11,029 bases of DNA from Jiangellaceae bacterium (lineage in GTDB: Bacteria; Actinomycetota; Actinomycetes; Jiangellales; Jiangellaceae), in assembly GCA_030146385.1 (NCBI GenBank), contig JASLBX010000119.1, positions 1 through 11,029 on the forward strand, in the 5' to 3' direction. Positions 1 to 5,514 of the stretch are shown piece after piece. The position numbers and the translations under genes are program-made. Positions within the stretch are counted from its first letter, which is position 1, and every line of letters starts with the position of its first letter. The notes under the pieces were generated by a model. That model was not told where the DNA came from. It did no database searches and saw only the letters and a program-made list of their open reading frames with translations.

Positions 1-228
1 GCGAACCGCTTCCTCGTAGTAGCGGCGGAACTGCTTCTCCAGCACGCCGTAGGTGTACCTGGCCTTCTGCTTCTCATGCAGCTGGGTGCGGTACTCGCTC
101 TCCTTCTGGCGGCCTCGGCCATGCTCGCCAGGCGGGTACGGACGCCGCTCGTACGACTTGTCGCCCCCGACAAGGTCGACGCCGAGCCGGCGCGACTTCT
201 TGGTGATTGGACCGGTGTAACGGGCCAT
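1..228 (-). CDS. rpsD: 30S ribosomal protein S4, N-terminal part (cut by window edge)
   Basis: Primary 16S rRNA-binding protein that nucleates assembly of the 30S body. The first 76 residues are visible, starting MARYTGPITKKSRRLG and continuing through KSYERRPYPPGEHGR and KQKARYTYGVLEKQFRRYYEEAV, a close match to actinobacterial S4. The N-terminal segment has no cysteines, so this is the zinc-free form of S4; many bacteria carry a four-Cys version here. The ATG at 228-226 follows an AGGAG Shine-Dalgarno sequence about 10 nt upstream. The gene lies 42 nt after rpsK, as in alpha operons, so rpoA and rplQ would be expected just outside the window (inference). The rest of the RNA-binding domain, including the S4 fold, is missing only because the window ends. 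Confidence 0.97.
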   Translation of the reverse strand, partial: MARYTGPITKKSRRLGVDLVGGDKSYERRPYPPGEHGRGRQKESEYRTQLHEKQKARYTYGVLEKQFRRYYEEAVR

Positions 229-270
229 GGTTGAACGTCTCCTACTTCAAGTTCTGGTGGGCAGCGGGAA

Positions 271-672
271 TCACACGCGGCGGCGCTTCGGCGGACGGCA
301 GCCGTTGTGCGCCTGCGGCGTCACGTCCTGGATCGAACCCACCTCGAGGCCCACGGCCTGAAGCGAGCGGATCGCGGTCTCGCGACCCGAACCCGGGCCC
401 TTGACGAAGACGTCGACCTTGCGCATGCCGTGCTCCTGCGCGCGGCGCGCGGCGGCCTCGGCAGCCATCTGCGCGGCGTACGGGGTGGACTTCCGGGAAC
501 CCTTGAACCCGACCTGGCCCGCACTGGCCCACGAGATCACGTTCCCCTGCGGGTCGGTGATCGAGACGATGGTGTTGTTGAACGTGCTCTTGATGTGCGC
601 GACACCGTGAGCGACGTTCTTCTTCTCTTTGCGCCGGACCTTTGCGGTCTGGCGACCCCTGGCTGGTGGCAT
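271..672 (-). CDS. rpsK: 30S ribosomal protein S11
   Basis: Component of the 30S platform that contacts the 690 loop of 16S rRNA next to the E-site codon. At 133 residues it is normal length for the family. It has a basic N-terminal tail (residues 1-20), the conserved core IKSTFNNTIVSITD (27-40) and the diagnostic C-terminal run VFVKGPGSGRETAIRSL (88-104), followed by DVTPQAHNGCRPPKRRRV. The ATG at 672-670 has AGGAG about 11 nt upstream. It sits between rpsM (37-nt gap) and rpsD (42-nt gap), the standard alpha-operon order, and is presumably co-transcribed with both. Confidence 0.98.
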   Translation of the reverse strand: MPPARGRQTAKVRRKEKKNVAHGVAHIKSTFNNTIVSITDPQGNVISWASAGQVGFKGSRKSTPYAAQMAAEAAARRAQEHGMRKVDVFVKGPGSGRETAIRSLQAVGLEVGSIQDVTPQAHNGCRPPKRRRV

Positions 673-709
673 AGTCTGCGGTGCTCCTCGTGTACGTGTT
701 CAGCGCGGC

Positions 710-1087
710 TTACTTGCCGGCCTTCTTCTTGCCGGCGACGGTCTTCTTCGGGCCCTTGCGGGTGCGGGCATTCGTGTGCGTGCGCTGACCACGAACCGGG
801 AGGCCGCGGCGGTGCCGGATGCCTTGGTAGCTGCCGATCTCGACCTTGCGGCGAATGTCCCCCTGGACCTCGCGCCGCAGGTCACCTTCGATCTGGTAGT
901 TGGCCTCGATCCAGTCACGGAGCTTGACCAGCTCCTCGTCCCCGAGATCGCGGACGCGCGTGTCCGGGTTGACGCCGGTCTGCTTCAGCGTCTCCAGGGC
1001 ACGGCTGCGGCCGATGCCAAAGATGTACGTAAGGGCGACCTCGAGGCGCTTCTCGCGCGGAAGGTCGACTCCAACGAGTCGTGCCAT
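710..1087 (-). CDS. rpsM: 30S ribosomal protein S13
   Basis: Head protein of the 30S subunit that contacts the P-site tRNA and forms bridges to L5 of the 50S subunit. The 125 residues begin MARLVGVDLPREKRLEVAL. They contain the helix-two-turn-helix region YIFGIGRSRALETL (21-34) and the S13 signature GIRHRRGLPVRGQRTHTNAR (89-108), then a Lys-rich tail (112-125). A longer reading frame extends 33 codons upstream, but the ATG at 1087-1085 matches family N-termini and has AAGGAG at a usual distance, so I take it as the start. It opens the alpha block (rpsM-rpsK-rpsD) after a structured 149-nt gap downstream of rpmJ. Confidence 0.98.
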   Translation of the reverse strand: MARLVGVDLPREKRLEVALTYIFGIGRSRALETLKQTGVNPDTRVRDLGDEELVKLRDWIEANYQIEGDLRREVQGDIRRKVEIGSYQGIRHRRGLPVRGQRTHTNARTRKGPKKTVAGKKKAGK

Positions 1088-1162
1088 GCGGGCTTTTACT
1101 CCTTGCTGTCGTGCGGAGGTGTCTGGCGCACCGCATCCCATCTGCATATGCCCGCTGATGGG

Positions 1163-1181
1163 CCCCGGCCTCCGCCCGGGG
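1163..1181 (-). other. GC-rich hairpin in the rpmJ-rpsM gap
   Basis: CCCCGG at 1163-1168 can pair with CCGGGG at 1176-1181 around a 7-nt loop. The transcribed strand reads CCGGGCGGAGGCCGGGG, loosely resembling the GGGGGCGGAGCCCC repeat at 1370 and 8257. It lies 75 nt upstream of the rpsM start and 55 nt downstream of the rpmJ stop. There is no U-tract, so it is not a canonical terminator. The rest of the 149-nt gap (1088-1236) shows no convincing promoter. Whether it affects alpha-block expression is unknown. Confidence 0.5.
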
Positions 1182-1236
1182 GACATCCGCTGCCGGTGTG
1201 CTCGGCAGGGTTGCTGGTGCGTTGCCTATGTAGTTC

Positions 1237-1350
1237 TCAGCCCTGCCGCTGCTTGTGCCGCAGGTTCTCGCAGATGACCATCACGCGACCGTGCCGGCGG
1301 ATCACCTTGCACTTGTCACAGATGGGCTTGACGCTCGGCTTGACCTTCAT
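1237..1350 (-). CDS. rpmJ: 50S ribosomal protein L36 (zinc-binding type)
   Basis: A 37-residue protein, too short for many ORF finders, reading MKVKPSVKPICDKCKVIRRH then GRVMVICENLRHKQRQG. L36 is a late-assembling 50S protein that binds 23S rRNA near the base of the L7/L12 stalk region. Cys11, Cys14, Cys27 and His32 form the classical C-C-C-H zinc ribbon, so this is the C+ paralogue. In many actinobacteria a cysteine-free copy, induced by zinc limitation, is encoded elsewhere in the genome. The ATG at 1350-1348 follows GAGGA by about 5 nt. It lies 44 nt after infA, and the gap holds a strong G-rich stem-loop. The pairing with infA just ahead of rpsM is typical of Gram-positive bacteria. Confidence 0.97.
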   Translation of the reverse strand: MKVKPSVKPICDKCKVIRRHGRVMVICENLRHKQRQG

Positions 1351-1358
1351 CAGATCCT

Positions 1359-1384
1359 CGGGGGTCCGTGGGGGCGGAGCCCCC
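1359..1384 (-). repeat. G-rich stem-loop repeat, copy 1 (infA-rpmJ gap)
   Basis: On the plus strand GGGGGC (1370-1375), loop GGA, GCCCCC (1379-1384) gives a perfect 6-bp stem. The 25 nt from 1359 to 1383 match 8246-8270 at 22 positions, including an identical 14-nt core GGGGGCGGAGCCCC. It fills most of the 44-nt gap between the infA stop and the rpmJ Shine-Dalgarno sequence. Short palindromes of this type are common in high-GC actinomycete intergenic DNA (from memory). A role in mRNA stability or attenuation is inference. Confidence 0.8.
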
Positions 1385-1394
1385 GCGCGTACGT

Positions 1395-1616
<222 letters not shown>

Positions 1617-1648
1617 AGCCTCCGCACTTCGTCGATCGAACAGTTCTA

Positions 1649-1687
1649 CCGGTGCCGTACTGTGGGCTTGGCACTTGCGCGCACCGG
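1649..1687 (-). promoter_or_regulatory. Possible alternative hairpins in the infA 5' leader
   Basis: CCGGTGC (1649-1655) is the exact inverse of GCACCGG (1681-1687). The overlapping GTGCC (1652-1656) is the inverse of GGCAC (1670-1674). The two pairings are mutually exclusive and lie 33-71 nt upstream of the infA ATG. The layout could act as a leader switch, or it could be chance in GC-rich DNA. No ribosomal-protein binding motif is recognised. Confidence 0.3.
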
Positions 1688-1758
1688 CCACCCTGCCTGC
1701 GGTCGAGGGATGGACGTGACGGACGCGCGAAAGTGCGGCCACACAAGGCCGACATGGC

Positions 1759-1789
1759 AGTTTACGTCATCCGAGGCCGCGAAGGCCAA
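1759..1789 (-). promoter_or_regulatory. Candidate infA promoter (weak)
   Basis: On the minus strand TTGGCC (1789-1784), a 19-nt spacer and TAAACT (1764-1759) resemble an actinobacterial housekeeping promoter (TTGNCN / TANNNT), although the spacer is 1-2 nt long. It would give an infA leader of roughly 135 nt. The rest of the 247-nt gap (1617-1863) holds the hairpins at 1649-1687 and 1810-1857 and no gene I can support. Confidence 0.3.
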
Positions 1790-1809
1790 TTGCCCACCGG
1801 CGTCTCGTG

Positions 1810-1857
1810 TGATCAGAAGAGTTTGTAGCCCGATCCGGTGATAAGCCTTCGTGATCA
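1810..1857 (-). repeat. Imperfect inverted repeat after the DUF1707 gene
   Basis: TGATCAGAAG (1810-1819) and CTTCGTGATCA (1847-1857) are inverse to each other apart from one inserted base, around a 27-nt loop. The element begins 6 nt past the stop codon of the DUF1707 gene. It could protect that transcript's 3' end or terminate it, but no U-run follows. The arms share a GATC core with the repeats at 2395-2617 and with the 5428-5507 element. Confidence 0.45.
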
Positions 1858-1863
1858 TGGAAT

Positions 1864-2337
1864 CTAGGGTCGGCGGCGCGCTTCTCCTCGGCGGTACGCG
1901 AGCTCTCCGGCCAGCAGGACGGTCCCCCACGGGCCGGCGACCCACAGCGGCCATGGGTATGGCGTGCCGGTCTGAGCCACGGCGATGATGAACCAGATCA
2001 CTGTACTGATCGCCACGGCGACGCCCCAACACCACCATGAAGCGTTCAACGACACCCGTGCGGCCCGGCGGGCCGTCTGCCGGATGGGGCTGGCCGGCGG
2101 CGTGGGCGCGCTGATCGGCTGCTGGCGGACTCGGGCGAGCGCGCCCTGCGTCCGGGCCAACGGCAGGTCGGAGACGAGCCGGTCGAGCTCCTGGTAGGTC
2201 CGGGCCGTGTAGGTCGAATCGATCCGCTCGACCAGCTCATCCTGAGTGAGCCGGCCCTCGGCATGAGCCTCGCGCAGGACGCCCGCGATGCGTTCGCGGT
2301 CGTCGTCCGAGGCACGCATCTGCGATGGCTGGACCAT
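1864..2337 (-). CDS. DUF1707 domain membrane protein
   Basis: A 157-residue protein of unknown function. From the ATG at 2337-2335, residues about 7-60 form the actinobacterial DUF1707 (SHOCT-like) domain, recognisable by MRASDDDRERIAGVLREAHA, EGRLTQDELVERIDSTYTAR and ELDRLVSDLPLA. A Pro/Ala-rich linker and basic stretch (about 75-96) lead to two predicted membrane segments: WWCWGVAVAISTVIWFIIAVA (about 100-120) and a Trp-rich one at about 127-146. The C-terminus RRGEARRRP is probably cytoplasmic. This soluble domain plus two-TM hairpin is a common actinobacterial architecture. The start is uncertain: a TTG at 2370 and an ATG at 2319 are in frame, and none has a good Shine-Dalgarno sequence, so leaderless translation is possible. 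It is the only gene here without a known role in translation or export. It is separated from map by a repeat array and from infA by 247 nt, so it may be its own unit. Confidence 0.85.
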   Translation of the reverse strand: MVQPSQMRASDDDRERIAGVLREAHAEGRLTQDELVERIDSTYTARTYQELDRLVSDLPLARTQGALARVRQQPISAPTPPASPIRQTARRAARVSLNASWWCWGVAVAISTVIWFIIAVAQTGTPYPWPLWVAGPWGTVLLAGELAYRRGEARRRP

Positions 2338-2374
2338 GCGTACCAGTATTGCTCGCGAGGGGCCCGACAATCCA

Positions 2375-2390
2375 TCGGGGAATCCCCCGA
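2375..2390 (-). promoter_or_regulatory. Palindrome upstream of the DUF1707 gene
   Basis: TCGGGG (2375-2380), loop AATC, CCCCGA (2385-2390) is a perfect 6-bp inverted repeat 38-53 nt upstream of the chosen ATG. Its place fits an operator or a small leader hairpin. No regulator family is recognised from the sequence. Confidence 0.35.
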
Positions 2391-2394
2391 CCTC

Positions 2395-2617
2395 ACCCTG
2401 ATCTTCGGCGTGGACACCCTTAGCCGACGATCAGATGACCTGCCACCCTGCTGACCTGCGCAGCGACCGCGACTTTCCAACTTGATCGTTTATGCCGTCG
2501 CCGCGGGATGCACGATCAGATGACCAGCGGCCTCGCTGAGCTTGCAATACTCCACCAGTTCCCAACCTGATCGGCAGGGTAAAGACGATCAGGTGACCAA
2601 TCGGCGATCAGGTGGCC
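2395..2617. repeat. GATC-cored repeat array between map and the DUF1707 gene
   Basis: The 14-mer ACGATCAGRTGACC occurs at 2427-2440, 2512-2525 and 2585-2598. A fourth, shortened copy, CGATCAGGTGGCC (2605-2617), overlaps the map stop codon (2608-2610). Each of the three main copies is preceded by an inverted half: CCTGATC at 2397-2403, CCAACTTGATCG at 2477-2488 and CCAACCTGATCG at 2562-2573. This gives three stem-forming units with inner spacing of about 11-25 nt; the 2566-2573/2586-2593 pair is a perfect 8-bp stem. The array fills most of the 270-nt gap (2338-2607), which holds no gene I can support. It may be a REP-like dispersed repeat or a cluster of protein-binding sites. Confidence 0.85.
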
Positions 2618-3414
2618 ACCGCGGGGGTGGGGACGCCCAACTCCGCGAGCCGGGCCGCGCCGCCGTCCAGAGCGGTGAGCACCCACGGGCCGTCGGACGT
2701 GACGGCGATGCTGTGCTCGAAGTGGGCCGACCACGATCCGTCCGCCGTCTTCACCGTCCAGCCGTCATCCAGCAGCACGGTGTCCGCGGCGCCCAGATTG
2801 ACCATCGGCTCGATGGCCAGCACCAGGCCAGGAACCAGCTTCGGCCCGCGCTGGCGCGTCCGGTAGTTGAGCACGTGTGGGTCCTGGTGCATCTCCGTAC
2901 CGATGCCGTGCCCGCCAAACTCCTCGACGATGCCGTACGGGCCCGTCTGCCGCACGTGGCGCTCGACGGCGGTACCGATGTCGCGCAACCGTCCGCCGGC
3001 GCGCATGGCGGCAATGCCAGCCCATAGCGCGTCCTCGCAAGTGCGCAGCAGCGCAGCCACCTCGTCCGGTACGTCGCCCACTGGGACGGTCACGGCCGAG
3101 TCGCCGTGCCAGCCGTCCACGATCGCGCCGCAGTCGATCGACACGATGTCGCCGGCCTTGAACGGCTGGTCACCCGGGATGCCATGCACGATCACGTCGT
3201 TGACTGACACGCAGAGCGTCGCAGGATAGCCGTGGTAGCCCAGGAAGGACGGAACCGCGCCGCGGGACCGGATCTCCGCCGCAGCGAGCGCGTCCAGATC
3301 CCGGGGTGTCACGCCGGGAACAACCGCCGCGCGTACCGCCGCGAGAGTCTCCGCCACGACGAGGCCGGCGGTCCGCATCGTGGCGACCTCGGCCGAGGTC
3401 TTGATCTGGATCAC
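2608..3414 (-). CDS. map: Type I methionine aminopeptidase
   Basis: Metalloenzyme that removes the initiator methionine from nascent cytosolic proteins when the second residue is small. The 268 residues form a pita-bread fold with all five metal ligands of the family visible: Asp94 (in VSIDCG), Asp105 (in HGDSA), His169 (in FGGHGIG), Glu202 (in AIEPMVN) and Glu233 (in HFEHS). The active-site histidines His77 (VIVHGIP) and His176 (EMHQDPH) are also present. The N-terminus lacks the zinc-finger/linker extension of the longer actinobacterial Map isoform. Translation starts at GTG 3414-3412, overlapping the adk stop as GTGA, which implies translational coupling and makes the start reliable. The last codons and the stop lie inside a copy of the intergenic repeat, so the final residues (about VAT) may have been shaped by that repeat. 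The adk-map pairing after secY is usual for Gram-positive bacteria. Confidence 0.97.
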   Translation of the reverse strand: MIQIKTSAEVATMRTAGLVVAETLAAVRAAVVPGVTPRDLDALAAAEIRSRGAVPSFLGYHGYPATLCVSVNDVIVHGIPGDQPFKAGDIVSIDCGAIVDGWHGDSAVTVPVGDVPDEVAALLRTCEDALWAGIAAMRAGGRLRDIGTAVERHVRQTGPYGIVEEFGGHGIGTEMHQDPHVLNYRTRQRGPKLVPGLVLAIEPMVNLGAADTVLLDDGWTVKTADGSWSAHFEHSIAVTSDGPWVLTALDGGAARLAELGVPTPAVAT

Positions 3415-3983
3415 TCGTCTTCGGCGCCGAGCGCTGCAGCCATCCGGGCCGACACCTCGTCGACCGTGCCCATGCCGTCGACCTCCACGAGCAGACCCCG
3501 CTCGCGGTAGATCGCAGTCAGCGGCGCGGTCTCCTTGGCGTAGATCTCCTGCCGGTACCGGATGACTTCCTCGGAGTCGTCCTCACGTCCCTCCTCGGCG
3601 GCCCGCTCGAGCAGACGGTTGACGACCTCTTCCACGTCCACGACCATCTCAATCACGCGGTCCAGAGCGACGCCCTGCTCGGCCAGCACCGAGTCGAGGA
3701 ACTCCACCTGCGCCACCGTGCGCGGATAGCCGTCAAGTAGGAAGCCGTCGCTCGCGTCGGCTTCGAAAAGGCGGTCGCGAACCATCTGGTTGGTGACCTC
3801 GTCCGGCACGTACTCGCCGGCATTCATGTACCGCTGTGCCTCCTGGCCGAGGGGCGTGCCCTCGGCCACGTTGGCCCGGAAGATGTCACCTGTCGAGATC
3901 GCCGGCAGGCTGAACCGCCTAGCCACGATCGCCGCCTGCGTTCCCTTGCCCGACCCGGGCGGCCCCATGATCAGGAGCCGCAT
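3411..3983 (-). CDS. adk: Adenylate kinase, short zinc-free form
   Basis: Catalyses ATP + AMP = 2 ADP in the cytosol. The 190 residues begin with the P-loop GPPGSGKGT (7-15), followed by the AMP-binding region STGDIFRANV (30-39) and the signature FLLDGYPRT (81-89). The LID is reduced to a short acidic loop (about 127-139, RAAEEGREDDSEE) with no zinc-binding cysteines, as in other actinobacterial Adk proteins of about 180-190 residues. The catalytic arginines of the closing lid are plausibly Arg127, Arg142 and Arg144. Its ATG shares one base with the secY stop (TAATG), and its own stop overlaps the map start (GTGA), so secY-adk-map look translationally linked. The Shine-Dalgarno match is weak, which fits re-initiation. 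Confidence 0.98.
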   Translation of the reverse strand: MRLLIMGPPGSGKGTQAAIVARRFSLPAISTGDIFRANVAEGTPLGQEAQRYMNAGEYVPDEVTNQMVRDRLFEADASDGFLLDGYPRTVAQVEFLDSVLAEQGVALDRVIEMVVDVEEVVNRLLERAAEEGREDDSEEVIRYRQEIYAKETAPLTAIYRERGLLVEVDGMGTVDEVSARMAAALGAEDE

Positions 3984-5269
3984 TACCGGAGGAACCCTTC
4001 GTAGTTACGCTGCTGCAGCTGGCCTTCGATCTGCTGAATCGTGTTCAAGCCGACACCAACCATGATCAGGATGGACGTACCACCGAACGGGAAGTTCTGG
4101 TCGGCGTTGACCAGCGCGATGGCGATCAACGGAATCATCGCGACCATGCCCAGGTAGAGGGCGCCGGCAGAGGTGAGCCGCGTCAACACATAGTCGAGGT
4201 ACTCGGCGGTCGGCCGGCCGGCCCGGATCCCCGGGATGAACCCGCCGTACCGCTTCATGTTGTCTGAGATCTCAACCGGGTTGAACGTGATCGAGACGTA
4301 GAAGAACGCGAAGAAGACGATCAACAGGAAGAACGCCGCCATGTAGATCGGGTGGCTACCCGTCACGAAGTACCGCTGGATCCATACCGACCAGCTGGCA
4401 GTCTGGTTGAACTGGCTGGCCAGCAGCGGCACGTACAGCAGCGACGACGCGAAGATCACCGGGATGACGCCCGCCTGGTTGATCTTCAACGGGATGTACG
4501 TGGACGACCCGCCGTACATGCGGCGACCCACCATGCGCTTGGCGTACTGGACGGGGATCCGGCGCTGCGACATCTCGACGAACACGACGAGAACGACGAC
4601 GATCAGGCCGATCGTGGCGACGATGGTGAACGTCGTCCACCCCTGCTCCTGCTGGATTCTCCACAGCGCGCTCGGGAACGTAGCGATGATCTGGGTGAAG
4701 ATCAGCAGCGACATGCCGTTGCCGACCCCGCGCTCAGTGATCAGCTCACCGAGCCACATGATGAGGGCCGTTCCAGCGGTCATCGTGATGATCATGAGGA
4801 CGATCGTCGAGATGTCGTCGTTGACCAGCAGCGAAGTCTGAATCTGGAACAGTGCCCCGGTGCTGGCCATCGACACGATCGTCGTCGACTGCAGGATCGC
4901 CAGGCCGATGGTGAGGTACCGCGTGTACTGAGTGATCTTCTGCCGGCCCGCGTCGCCTTCCTTGTGCAACATCTCCAGACGCGGGATGACCACACGCAAC
5001 AACTGCATGATGATGCTAGCCGTAATGTACGGCATGATTCCCAGCGCGAACACCGCCAGCTGCAGGAGCGCACCACCGGTGAACATGTTCAGCATGCCGT
5101 AGACGCCGCTGCCCTGGACCTGTTCGAGCTGGACGCGTACGGCCTCGACATCCACGCCCGGCGTCGGCAGCTGCGATCCGAACCGGAACACCGCAAGGAT
5201 GCCGAGCGTGAACAAGATCTTCCGTCGCAGGTCAGGCGTCTTAAAAGCCTGAATGAACGGGGTGAGCAC
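3983..5269 (-). CDS. secY: Protein translocase channel subunit SecY
   Basis: Central pore of the SecYEG translocon in the cytoplasmic membrane, which exports unfolded proteins with SecA and inserts membrane proteins. The 428 residues are family length and show the ten expected hydrophobic segments, roughly at 18-35, 68-93, 115-135, 153-174, 182-199, 212-232, 265-285, 309-328, 367-387 and 396-410. Diagnostic motifs include GIMPYITASIIMQLL (77-91), RLEMLHKEGDAGRQKITQYT (97-116), ITERGVGNGMSLLIF (177-191) and the cytoplasmic loop KRMVGRRMYGG (244-254). The start is GTG at 5269-5267, with AGGAGG 8 nt upstream, and gives the usual N-terminus LTPFIQAFKTPDLRRKILFT. A 245-nt gap separates it from rplO. 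That gap holds a long inverted repeat, a candidate promoter and a leader hairpin, so secY-adk-map may have separate control from the spc block. Confidence 0.98.
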   Translation of the reverse strand: MLTPFIQAFKTPDLRRKILFTLGILAVFRFGSQLPTPGVDVEAVRVQLEQVQGSGVYGMLNMFTGGALLQLAVFALGIMPYITASIIMQLLRVVIPRLEMLHKEGDAGRQKITQYTRYLTIGLAILQSTTIVSMASTGALFQIQTSLLVNDDISTIVLMIITMTAGTALIMWLGELITERGVGNGMSLLIFTQIIATFPSALWRIQQEQGWTTFTIVATIGLIVVVLVVFVEMSQRRIPVQYAKRMVGRRMYGGSSTYIPLKINQAGVIPVIFASSLLYVPLLASQFNQTASWSVWIQRYFVTGSHPIYMAAFFLLIVFFAFFYVSITFNPVEISDNMKRYGGFIPGIRAGRPTAEYLDYVLTRLTSAGALYLGMVAMIPLIAIALVNADQNFPFGGTSILIMVGVGLNTIQQIEGQLQQRNYEGFLR

Positions 5270-5319
5270 TTCTAAGGCCTCCTGCGCGCCTGGCTAAGCG
5301 TCAGCGCGGTGGTACTTAC

Positions 5320-5343
5320 GTCGCGACCGGACTCGGTTGCGAC
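5320..5343 (-). promoter_or_regulatory. Hairpin in the secY 5' leader
   Basis: GTCGCGACCG (5320-5329) and CGGTTGCGAC (5334-5343) form a 10-bp inverted repeat with one mismatch around a 4-nt loop. In the transcript the mismatch is an A-C. It lies about 50-75 nt upstream of the secY GTG and just downstream of the candidate promoter, so it would sit near the 5' end of a secY transcript. No U-tract follows. Confidence 0.5.
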
Positions 5344-5349
5344 GCCCCG

Positions 5350-5376
5350 ACGATAACAGTCCCTCACGGAGTACAA
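5350..5376 (-). promoter_or_regulatory. Candidate secY promoter
   Basis: On the minus strand TTGTAC (5376-5371), a 15-nt spacer and TATCGT (5355-5350) resemble an actinobacterial -35/-10 pair (TANNNT -10), although the spacer is short. Transcription from here would give a secY leader of roughly 75 nt containing the 5320-5343 hairpin. The size of the gap supports a promoter somewhere in it, but this assignment is tentative. Confidence 0.35.
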
Positions 5377-5427
5377 CGAAACACATCCCCCGTCCGTTTC
5401 GGCTACTCCGCCCTTCCGTTGCCGGTT

Positions 5428-5507
5428 GATCACGTTCAGCAGGCATATCGGTGCTTCACGAGGCGCGTGCACCTGGTACGGCATGGACACGCCTGCTGAA
5501 CGTGATC
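5428..5507. repeat. 80-bp element with perfect 17-bp inverted arms
   Basis: GATCACGTTCAGCAGGC (5428-5444) and GCCTGCTGAACGTGATC (5491-5507) are exact inverse complements, with 46 nt between them. Inside, GGTG (5450-5453) can pair with CACC (5470-5473), and CACG (5457-5460) with CGTG (5466-5469), so the RNA could fold as a long stem capped by a smaller compound hairpin. On the transcribed strand it starts 7 nt after the rplO stop and ends about 160 nt before secY. It has no U-run, no coding capacity and no obvious target-site duplication. It may be a 3'-end/attenuator structure of the spc transcript, a MITE-like or REP-like element, or a paired protein-binding site. Confidence 0.85.
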
Positions 5508-5514
5508 GAACGGG

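Noticed and set aside
1736..1751. CGGCC-ACACAA-GGCCG mini-hairpin near the infA promoter
   Set aside because: A 5-bp stem in GC-rich sequence is expected by chance.
1646..2038. 130-codon minus-strand frame spanning the end of the DUF1707 gene and the infA leader
   Set aside because: Most of it overlaps the DUF1707 gene in another frame or non-coding DNA, and the Arg-rich product looks like nothing known.
2566..2593. CCTGATCG/CGATCAGG hairpin as an intrinsic terminator of map
   Set aside because: The stem is only 8 bp with a 12-nt loop and no U-tract follows. It is better described as one unit of the repeat array.
3411..3983. Adk short LID as a truncation or missing domain
   Set aside because: The reduced, zinc-free LID and length of about 190 residues are normal for actinobacterial adenylate kinases, and all catalytic motifs are present.
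4352..5275. 307-codon open frame on the plus strand, antisense to secY
   Set aside because: It is a mirror of secY codon structure in high-GC DNA. The product is rich in Arg/Asp/His with no recognisable domain, and secY is unambiguous.
5272..5490. 72-codon minus-strand frame in the rplO-secY gap as a possible secY leader peptide
   Set aside because: It starts inside the inverted repeat, crosses the candidate promoter and has no recognised homologue. A stop next to the secY start is suggestive but not enough.
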